Assembly: GCA_009695395.1 (NCBI GenBank) | Contig: SIBB01000203.1 | Span: 1-6,746 of the forward strand | DNA: 6,746 nucleotides | From: Pedosphaera sp. | GTDB lineage: Bacteria; Verrucomicrobiota; Verrucomicrobiia; Limisphaerales; SXTU01 | Reading direction: 5' to 3' | Part shown: one piece after another, positions 1 to 5,637 of the stretch | Numbering within the stretch: position 1 is the stretch's first letter | Layout of the letters: each line of letters begins with the position of its first letter | Notes under the pieces: generated by a model | What the model was told of the DNA's origin: nothing | The model's input: only the letters and a program-made list of their open reading frames with translations | Database searches by the model: none | Made by a program: the position numbers and the translations under genes

Positions 1-2
1 GC

Positions 3-161
3 AACCAGCGGGTGCTGCACAGCCTCAAGCGCGAGGTGCAGCTCGTGGAGCAGAAGCAGCTCAAGAAGTTTCAAGCGCCGACAGCCAAGCCCGACGCGCC
101 TGCGGGCCAACAAACTTTCGCCTGGCCCGGCGGACCTGAAATTCGTCCGCACAAGCGCTGA
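3..161 (+). CDS. C-terminal end of an unidentified protein (5' end outside window)
   Basis: An open frame enters from the left edge and ends at a TGA at 159-161, giving 52 residues of C-terminus. The first about 23 residues (beginning NQRVLHSLKREVQLVEQKQL) are charged, with regularly spaced hydrophobic positions, as in an amphipathic or coiled-coil helix. The remainder is a Pro/Gly/Ala-rich, probably disordered tail ending in PHKR. I recognise no family. The frame is preferred over the other two because it gives a balanced, helix-like composition, whereas the +2 frame gives low-complexity Ala/Arg/Gly sequence and stops earlier. It is a tail only, so function cannot be assigned. Confidence 0.55.
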   Translation, partial: NQRVLHSLKREVQLVEQKQLKKFQAPTAKPDAPAGQQTFAWPGGPEIRPHKR

Positions 162-166
162 TCGAA

Positions 167-236
167 GGGCAAAGGAATGGCGGGCAAGGGAATCCCCCAT
201 GGCAACTCATTCCTCCGCTCCCATTCCCTTGCCCGC
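167..236. repeat. Nested short direct and inverted repeats (REP-like palindrome)
   Basis: A perfect 14-bp inverted repeat has arms GCGGGCAAGGGAAT (180-193) and ATTCCCTTGCCCGC (223-236) around a 29-nt spacer. A near-copy of the left arm, GGGCAAAGGAAT (167-178, 11 of 12 matching 182-193), lies directly before it. A second small pair is AGGAATG (173-179) with CATTCCT (208-214). Two alternative foldings are therefore possible. It begins a few bases after the upstream stop codon. No T-run follows, so it is not a classical intrinsic terminator. It may be an intergenic repeat of REP type or a processing/termination hairpin. The repeats are seen directly; the role is inference. Confidence 0.55.
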
Positions 237-325
237 GCTGCGTGAATACGCCCTGCCGACCCACCGGAACGGCAACCGGGAGATTGACTTGGCCGGGGAA
301 TGGCGGCATTCGTTTGAACCAGCCC

Positions 326-1138
326 ATGCAAACCCGAACTCCCCAACTCAGCCCGCCCCGCCCCTCGGGGGCCGTGGCCTTCACCCTCATCGAACTCCTC
401 GTCGTCATCGCCATCATCGCCATCCTCGCCGGGATGCTCCTGCCGGCTCTCTCGAAGGCCAAGGAGAAGGGTCAGCGCACGGTGTGTTTGAACAACCAAA
501 AGCAGATTGGGACGTTCTTCCAGCTTTATACCGACGAGAACGACGACCGGTATGTATCGCATCGGAACAGCCGCACCGGGGCTCCTGCCGCCACCGTCAC
601 GCTGGACGATTGGTGGGGTCCGGCCATCATGGGACGCGTGCAGCACACGAATCTCTTTCTCTGTCCGATGCTGAAGGGAAACCGCACCGATCAAGGGGTG
701 ACTTGGAGCTGGGCGTTCGATGTGAACCGAGCGGCGTATGGCTACAACGGCTACTTCCACGGGCCATTTCCCAACGCGGCCGGTTCCCTTACGGTGGCGG
801 GCGTGGCATTCGCCAACTCGGTTGTTTTCCGCCGGTCGCAGGTGGTTAATCCTTCCGAAAGCCTCGTTGCTGGCGAATCCATGCCCACCACGGCGGTGAC
901 GTGGAGCAGCAGCCTCTGGTGGCCATCCGCAGGTATGAGCCGAAGCTCGACTCCCGCTGGCAGTCTCGAAGGCATTGACCCCAACCGCCATCGTGGCCAA
1001 GGCTTGGTTCTGTTCAACGACGGCCATGCCGAATCGCGCAAGGACCCGGACATCAATCCTCCCATCAATCCCAGCGCCGGCGCCGCCGGCATCAAGAACG
1101 CCCGCTACTGGGATCCCCTCCAGCGCTCGCCGCTCTGA
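326..1138 (+). CDS. Prepilin-type (pseudopilin-like) protein with H-X9-DG C-terminal motif
   Basis: This 270-residue protein carries a type IV prepilin/pseudopilin N-terminus. An 18-residue leader is followed by FTLIELLVVIAIIAILAG (residues 19-36), with the conserved Glu at mature position +5 (E23) and one hydrophobic helix. Prepilin peptidase should cut between A18 and F19; the -1 residue is Ala rather than the usual Gly. After the helix comes LPALSKAKEKGQ and then a globular part. Near the C-terminus, H222 to D232-G233 (HRGQGLVLFNDG) fits the 'prepilin-type processing-associated H-X9-DG' motif, expanded in Planctomycetota and Verrucomicrobiota. Such proteins are presumed surface or secretion-related pseudopilins; their individual roles are mostly unknown. 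The ATG at 326 is chosen because it gives a normal leader length. An in-frame GTG at 242 would add 28 residues and an unusually long leader. No Shine-Dalgarno is seen at either. No other secretion gene is visible nearby. Confidence 0.88.
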   Translation: MQTRTPQLSPPRPSGAVAFTLIELLVVIAIIAILAGMLLPALSKAKEKGQRTVCLNNQKQIGTFFQLYTDENDDRYVSHRNSRTGAPAATVTLDDWWGPAIMGRVQHTNLFLCPMLKGNRTDQGVTWSWAFDVNRAAYGYNGYFHGPFPNAAGSLTVAGVAFANSVVFRRSQVVNPSESLVAGESMPTTAVTWSSSLWWPSAGMSRSSTPAGSLEGIDPNRHRGQGLVLFNDGHAESRKDPDINPPINPSAGAAGIKNARYWDPLQRSPL

Positions 1139-1148
1139 TCGAGCGCTG
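1121..1148. other. 9-bp perfect dyad spanning the stop codon of the prepilin-like gene
   Basis: CAGCGCTCG (1121-1129) and CGAGCGCTG (1140-1148) are perfect inverted repeats separated by 10 nt, with the TGA stop at 1136-1138 in the loop. The transcript could form a strong GC-rich hairpin here. An A-rich stretch (AAAAAC, 1155-1160) follows rather than a T-run, so intrinsic termination is doubtful. It may stabilise the mRNA 3' end or act as a weak or factor-assisted terminator. Confidence 0.35.
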
Positions 1149-1207
1149 CGTCGGAAAAACCTCAAATCATTTGCGCGAAAGTTAATGGCGCACCCCGGCA
1201 GTTTGGC

Positions 1208-1213
1208 TAGGCT
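1208..1213 (+). promoter_or_regulatory. Possible -10 element (TAGGCT) close to the start at 1222
   Basis: TAGGCT lies 8 nt before the ATG of the large dehydrogenase gene, with a C-rich run between. If it is a -10 box, transcription would start about at the start codon, giving a leaderless or near-leaderless mRNA. This would fit the lack of a Shine-Dalgarno. No good -35 sits at 16-18 bp; the nearest candidate, TTAATG at 1182-1187, is 20 bp away. This is inference from position only. Confidence 0.22.
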
Positions 1214-1221
1214 CCCCCCCT

Positions 1222-4197
1222 ATGCTGGAACTCCGCCGCCTTACCCCGCTCGTGAAGCGCAGCCTCGCCTGCTCCTGCGCCGCCTTCCTTCTCCTCGCCT
1301 CAGTCTCCGCCGCCACCGGGCCGGTGCGCGTGCTTTACTTCGACGCCGCCGGCGTCGAGCGCCCCACGAACGGCCCGCTCCACGCCGCGATGCGCGACCT
1401 CGGCCGTGATGCGATCTGGTTCGACTACGCCAAGGGCTCCACGCCCAACTCCGCGGATCTCGCGCACTACGATGTTCTCGCTGTCCGCCCGAAGCCAGAC
1501 GGCTCGCCCGCGCTGAACAACGTCATCAAGCTCCCCTCCGGCGCGCTGATCCCCGTGCTCAAGGTCGCGGAGGCAACCACGCCAGAGCAGTTGCGCGCCG
1601 GCGTGCTCACTGCGCTCTCCGCACCGCGCAAGGCGGACTGGGAGAAGTTCCTTGCGCAGCGCGATCCAGAGAAACGCGAGGCCAGCCCGACCGTCGCCAA
1701 CTACGAGCGCCGTTCCCAGCCTGTCACCTTCCAGCACCCGCTCTCCGTGAAGGGCAGCATGGAGCGCACACAGGTCCCGGCCGACCTGCGCCTCCAGCTC
1801 TTCGCCGCCGAGCCGGACATCGCCAAGCCCATCTTCATGGCGTGGGACGAGCGTGGCCGCCTGTGGGTCGCCGAGACGCGCGATTACCCGCACGACGTAA
1901 AGCCCGATGGCATGGGCAATGACAGCATCAAGATTTGCGAGGATACCGATGGCGACGGCAAGGCCGACAAGTTCACCGTGTTCGCCGACAAGTTGAACAT
2001 CCCCACCGGCTTCGTCTTTGCCAACGGCGGCATCATCGTTGCGCAGCCGCCGCGCTTCCTCTTCCTCAAGTCCACCAAGGGCGACGACAAGGCCGACGTG
2101 CGCACCGAGATCATGACCGGCTGGGGCGTGAACGACACGCACGCGCAGGCCAACAACCTCCACTACGGCCACGACAACTGGCTCTACGGCTGCGTGGGCT
2201 ACTCGGGCTTCAAGGGCACGGTGGGCGGCGTGGAGAAGCAGTTCGCCATGGGCACGTATCGCTTCAAGCCGGACGGCTCGGCCCTCGAATTCCTCCACCA
2301 GTTCTCGAACAACTCCTGGGGACACAGCGCGAACGAGTTCGGCGACCAGTTCGGCGGCACGGCCAACAACGCGCCGATTTTCTTCGGCGGCATCCCCGCC
2401 ACGCTCGTGCCCAAGGGCCTGCGCGTGATGACCGCCAAGCGCATCAACACCGAAGACAAGTGCCACACCATCACGCCGAACTTCCGGCAGGTGGACGTGA
2501 TGGGCGGCTTCACGGCGGCGGCGGGCAGCGCGTTCATCCACTCGGGGAACTTGCCCGCGCGCTTGCAGGGCAAGGCGCTCATCTGTGAGCCGACGATGAA
2601 GACGGTCTCGATCATGGACGTGCAGCGCGACGGTGCGGGATACGTCGCGAGGGACGGCTATAACCTCGTGGCCAGCAGCGACGAATGGATGTCGCCCGTC
2701 TTCGCCGAGGTCGGCCCCGACGGCGCCGTGTGGTTCGCCGACTGGCAAAACTACATCATCCAGCACAACCCCACGCCGAGCGTTGAGCGCGGCGGCTTTG
2801 CGGCCAAGACCGGCGTCGGCGGCGCGCATGAGAACGTCCTGCGCGACCATGCCCGTGGCCGCATCTACCGCGTCGTCTGGGAGCAGGCGAAGAAGCCGGC
2901 GGTCACCTCGCTCAAAGGCGCTTCACCCGCCCAGCTCGTCGCCGCGTTGGACAGCGACAACCCGTTCTGGCGGCTCACTGCGCAGCGCTTACTCGTCGAG
3001 GGCAAGGCGACCGCCGCCGTGCCCGCCCTCAAGCAGGCCGCGACCAACAGCGCGCCGCTGGCTGCCTTGCATTCGCTCTGGACCCTGCACGGCCTTGGCC
3101 AGCTCGACGACGCCACGCATCGCGCCGCCTTGACCCATCCCGACGCCGCCGTCCGCCGCAATGCCACGCGCGCGCTGGGCCAGGATGCGCGCGCGGTCGC
3201 GCTCTTCTTCAGCTCCGGCGTGGTGAGCGACCGCGACCTGCTCACACGCCTCGCCGGCTTCGTGAAGCTCGCCGAGTTCAGCACGACGAAGGAGATTCAG
3301 ACCGTCGCCGGGAGCATCGCGAAGAACCCGATGGTGCAGACCAACGAGTGGTTGAACGAGGCCAGCCGGATGCTCACGCGCATCCACAAGGCCGAGGCTT
3401 ACAAGGAAGGGCCGAACCTGCTGCCGAACCCGGGCTTCGAGGTCCTCGGCAGCAACGGCTTGCCCGAGGGCTGGACGCGCCGCGACTACGGCAACCGCCC
3501 GGCGAACACAGGGGTCGAGTGGACGGTCGTCACCGACGCGAAGTCCTTTCACGGCGGCAAACAAGCCGTCCGCTGCGTCTCGCGCGGCGACGCGGACACG
3601 AGCCTTTACGCCGACGTGACGCTCAAGCCCCACACCCAATACCGCCTCTCCGGCTGGGTGAAGACCCGCGGGTTGGCCGGCGGCAAGGTCAGCCTCAACG
3701 ACCACATCGGTCGCGTGGAAACCGAGCGCGTCACGCGCCGCGAGTCCGATTGGACCGAGGTGGACACGACCTTCAGCAGCGGCGACCGCACGAAGGCGAG
3801 CATCAACATCCTGCATGTGGCGAAGGGCGACGGTTACTGGGACGACGTGAAGCTCGTCGAGTTGCTCCCGCTCGAAGACCCGAACAAGCCGGTCATCGCC
3901 GACGCCAAGCGCGGCGCGGAGATTTTCTTCAAGCACGCCGCCGCCTGCATCCTCTGCCATACGGCGAAAGGCCAGGGCAGCACCGTCGGCCCCGCGCTGG
4001 ACGGCATCGCCACGCGCAAGGACGCCGCCTACATCCGGCAGAGCTTGCTGGAGCCCAGCGCCGTCATCGCTGACGGCTTCAAGGACTCGAACGCCACCGG
4101 GAAGAACCCGCAGATTTCCCCGATGCCCCCGATGGGCGACATCTTCAGCCCACAGGAAATCGCCGACATCATCGCCTACGTCGCGACGCTGAAGTAG
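1222..4197 (+). CDS. Exported PVC-type membrane-bound dehydrogenase/cytochrome c fusion protein
   Basis: This 991-residue exported protein has several domains. Residues 1-30 are a signal peptide (RR/KR n-region, h-region FLLLASV, likely cut after VSA). Residues 33 to about 100 resemble a shortened ThuA-like fold (LYFDAAG, LGRDAIWFDYAKG, LAHYDVL). About 178-553 is the Planctomycete/Verrucomicrobium 'putative membrane-bound dehydrogenase' beta-propeller (PirU_Ver N-terminal type): FAAEPDIAKPIFMAWDERGR, a Ca-type loop D241-T-D-G-D-G-K-A-D249, THAQANNLHYGHDNWLYG with H307/H314/H317, and a final GRIYRVVW. About 560-725 is HEAT-like helices. Residues 732-881 are a carbohydrate-binding-like beta-sandwich opening with NPGFE and closing with WDDVKL. 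Residues 894-991 are a haem c domain with C909-I-L-C-H913 and candidate axial Met 968/971. By family analogy it would oxidise a sugar or similar substrate in the periplasm and pass electrons to its haem. Substrate and cofactor are not evident. No Shine-Dalgarno is visible. The gene ends in tandem in-frame stops (TAG TAA, 4195-4200). Domain calls are strong for the propeller and haem, weaker for the ThuA-like and sandwich parts. Confidence 0.92.
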   Translation: MLELRRLTPLVKRSLACSCAAFLLLASVSAATGPVRVLYFDAAGVERPTNGPLHAAMRDLGRDAIWFDYAKGSTPNSADLAHYDVLAVRPKPDGSPALNNVIKLPSGALIPVLKVAEATTPEQLRAGVLTALSAPRKADWEKFLAQRDPEKREASPTVANYERRSQPVTFQHPLSVKGSMERTQVPADLRLQLFAAEPDIAKPIFMAWDERGRLWVAETRDYPHDVKPDGMGNDSIKICEDTDGDGKADKFTVFADKLNIPTGFVFANGGIIVAQPPRFLFLKSTKGDDKADVRTEIMTGWGVNDTHAQANNLHYGHDNWLYGCVGYSGFKGTVGGVEKQFAMGTYRFKPDGSALEFLHQFSNNSWGHSANEFGDQFGGTANNAPIFFGGIPATLVPKGLRVMTAKRINTEDKCHTITPNFRQVDVMGGFTAAAGSAFIHSGNLPARLQGKALICEPTMKTVSIMDVQRDGAGYVARDGYNLVASSDEWMSPVFAEVGPDGAVWFADWQNYIIQHNPTPSVERGGFAAKTGVGGAHENVLRDHARGRIYRVVWEQAKKPAVTSLKGASPAQLVAALDSDNPFWRLTAQRLLVEGKATAAVPALKQAATNSAPLAALHSLWTLHGLGQLDDATHRAALTHPDAAVRRNATRALGQDARAVALFFSSGVVSDRDLLTRLAGFVKLAEFSTTKEIQTVAGSIAKNPMVQTNEWLNEASRMLTRIHKAEAYKEGPNLLPNPGFEVLGSNGLPEGWTRRDYGNRPANTGVEWTVVTDAKSFHGGKQAVRCVSRGDADTSLYADVTLKPHTQYRLSGWVKTRGLAGGKVSLNDHIGRVETERVTRRESDWTEVDTTFSSGDRTKASINILHVAKGDGYWDDVKLVELLPLEDPNKPVIADAKRGAEIFFKHAAACILCHTAKGQGSTVGPALDGIATRKDAAYIRQSLLEPSAVIADGFKDSNATGKNPQISPMPPMGDIFSPQEIADIIAYVATLK

Positions 4198-4296
4198 TAA
4201 AGGGCAAGATGCGGTCCACCACGCCAGGCCTGGGCGCCTGCCCCCATGCACTTTCTGCTTTTCACTGCCGACGGCTTGGCCTTTAGTCCCGCCCTG

Positions 4297-4316
4297 ATTT
4301 GAACTGTAATTGAACT
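4297..4316 (+). promoter_or_regulatory. Phased direct repeat and -10-like hexamer at the argG start
   Basis: TTGAACT occurs at 4299-4305 and again at 4310-4316, in an A-N-TTGAACT context, spaced 11 bp (one helical turn). The second copy ends one base before the argG ATG. Between and overlapping them is TGTAAT (4305-4310), a -10-like hexamer ending 7 nt before the ATG. The -35 is poor (TTTAGT at 4282-4287, 17 bp spacing). Together these suggest a promoter with an overlapping operator and a very short or absent leader. The surroundings are also unusually AT-rich for this window. The half-site TGAA recalls arginine-repressor boxes, but those are inverted rather than direct, so the regulator is unknown. 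Confidence 0.35.
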
Positions 4317-4317
4317 C

Positions 4318-5568
4318 ATGAAAATCGTCCTCGCATACTCTGGCGGCCTTGACACCTCGGTGCTGCTCTCTTGGATTAAAGACACCTACGGCAACGCCGA
4401 GATGATCTGCTTCTGCGCCAATATCGGCCAGGAAGACGAACTCAAGGGCCTCAACGCCAAAGCCAAGAAGACCGGCGCTTCGAAAATCTACATCGACGAC
4501 CTGCAGGCGGAGTTCGCCAGCGACTTCATCTACCCGATGCTCCGCGCCGGCGCGATTTACGAGGGGCAATACTTCCTCGGCACCAGCATCGCCCGCCCGC
4601 TCATCGCCAAGCGCATGGTTGAGATTGCCAAGGCCGAGAAGGCCGATGCCATCGCCCACGGCGCGACCGGCAAGGGCAACGACCAAGTGCGCTTCGAGTT
4701 GACCGCCGCTGCGCTCGCGCCGGAGTTGCAGATCATCGCCCCGTGGCGCGACGAGCGTTACCGGAAGGACTTCCCCGGTCGTCAGGCGATGATTGATTAC
4801 TGCGCCGCGAAGGGCATTCCCGTGCAGGCCAGCGCGAAGAAGCCTTACTCGATGGATCGCAACCTCCTGCACATTTCCTACGAGGCCGGCATCTTGGAAG
4901 ACCCGTGGTATGACAGCTTCGATCCGAAGAAGAACCGCGAGTATTTCACCACGCTCTCCGTGCTGCCCGAGGACGCGCCGGACAAGCCGGAGTATGTCGA
5001 ACTCGACTTCGTGAAGGGCGATTGCACCGCCGTGAACGGCAAGCAGCTGACGCCGCTCCAGGTGATGAAGACGCTGAACAAGCTCGGCGGCAAACACGGC
5101 GTGGGCCGCGTGGACATGGTCGAGAACCGCTTCGTGGGCATGAAGAGCCGCGGCGTTTACGAGACCCCCGGCGGCAGCATCCTGCACTACGCGCATCGCC
5201 AGATGGAGAGCCTCACGATGGACCGCGAGGTCATGCACCAGCGCGACGCGTTGGTTCCGAAGTATGCCGAACTGGTTTACAACGGCTTCTGGTATGCGCC
5301 CGAACGGCTTGCCCTCCAGGCCTACGTCGAGGAGAGCCAGAAGAACGTCACCGGCACCGTGCGCGTGAAGCTCTACAAAGGCGGCCTCTACGTCGCGGGT
5401 CGCAAGAGCCAGTTCTCGATGTATAACCCGCACATCGCCACGATGGAGGCCGACCCGACCAAGGCCTACAATCAGGACGACGCCACCGGCTTCATCCGCC
5501 TCAACGGCCTGCGCCTGCGCGTGAACTCGACGGTGAACGGGGTGAAGAATCTGGCGAAGCAGTGCTGA
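4318..5568 (+). CDS. argG: Argininosuccinate synthase
   Basis: This cytoplasmic enzyme joins citrulline and aspartate, using ATP, to form argininosuccinate, the penultimate step of arginine synthesis. The 416-residue length fits the common roughly 400-residue bacterial form. The N-terminus has the ATP-pyrophosphatase loop AYSGGLDTSV (residues 6-15). Other family motifs follow: NIGQEDEL, SIARPLIAKRM, AHGATGKGNDQVRFE (113-127), IIAPWRD, NLLHISYEAGILEDPW and the late GRVDMVENRFVGMKSRGVYETPGG. No catalytic block appears missing. The ATG at 4318 places the P-loop at the expected distance from the N-terminus. No Shine-Dalgarno precedes it; a -10-like TGTAAT and a phased TTGAACT repeat do. A strong terminator follows, and argH is not adjacent, so the gene looks monocistronic. 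Confidence 0.98.
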   Translation: MKIVLAYSGGLDTSVLLSWIKDTYGNAEMICFCANIGQEDELKGLNAKAKKTGASKIYIDDLQAEFASDFIYPMLRAGAIYEGQYFLGTSIARPLIAKRMVEIAKAEKADAIAHGATGKGNDQVRFELTAAALAPELQIIAPWRDERYRKDFPGRQAMIDYCAAKGIPVQASAKKPYSMDRNLLHISYEAGILEDPWYDSFDPKKNREYFTTLSVLPEDAPDKPEYVELDFVKGDCTAVNGKQLTPLQVMKTLNKLGGKHGVGRVDMVENRFVGMKSRGVYETPGGSILHYAHRQMESLTMDREVMHQRDALVPKYAELVYNGFWYAPERLALQAYVEESQKNVTGTVRVKLYKGGLYVAGRKSQFSMYNPHIATMEADPTKAYNQDDATGFIRLNGLRLRVNSTVNGVKNLAKQC

Positions 5569-5584
5569 GCTCTTCAGTTTCTCC

Positions 5585-5621
5585 AACGCCGCGCCACTTT
5601 GCTGGCGCGGCGTTTTGTTTT
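5585..5621 (+). terminator. Rho-independent terminator of argG
   Basis: A perfect 12-bp stem, AACGCCGCGCCA (5585-5596) with TGGCGCGGCGTT (5603-5614), closes a 6-nt CTTTGC loop. Its 3' side runs into TTTTGTTTT (5613-5621). It starts 16 nt after the argG stop and precedes the next start at 5638, so it should isolate argG from the following gene on the same strand. Confidence 0.93.
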
Positions 5622-5637
5622 CCGCCACCGTCCCCGC

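Noticed and set aside
284..312. TTGACT as a -35 element for the prepilin-like gene
   Set aside because: The hexamer at 17 bp spacing (CATTCG) matches a -10 at only two positions.
199..849. A 216-codon + strand frame overlapping the prepilin-like gene
   Set aside because: Composition is rich in Arg/His/Pro/Gly and it is out of frame with the convincing gene; its start falls inside the repeat cluster.
71..1165. A 364-codon - strand open frame opposite the prepilin-like gene
   Set aside because: The + strand has a diagnostic FTLIELL and H-X9-DG protein; the antisense product looks like no family.
1222..1320. Lipoprotein or Tat signal in the dehydrogenase N-terminus (Cys17/Cys19, Arg5-Arg6)
   Set aside because: No proper lipobox precedes either Cys, the hydrophobic core lies after them, and RRLTPL does not fit the Tat consensus; a Sec signal with cleavage after VSA fits better.
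1300..2850. A 516-codon - strand open frame opposite the dehydrogenase propeller
   Set aside because: It has no recognisable motif and a biased composition mirroring high-GC third positions of the real gene.
4224..4240. Palindrome CCAGGCCTGG and the pairing CAGGC/GCCTG after the dehydrogenase gene
   Set aside because: Stems are short (5 bp) and no T-run follows, so a terminator cannot be claimed; chance is likely in GC-rich sequence.
4246..4302. A possible 18-residue leader peptide (MHFLLFTADGLAFSPALI) before argG
   Set aside because: It contains no arginine codons and no Shine-Dalgarno, no attenuator hairpins follow, and it ends inside the putative promoter.
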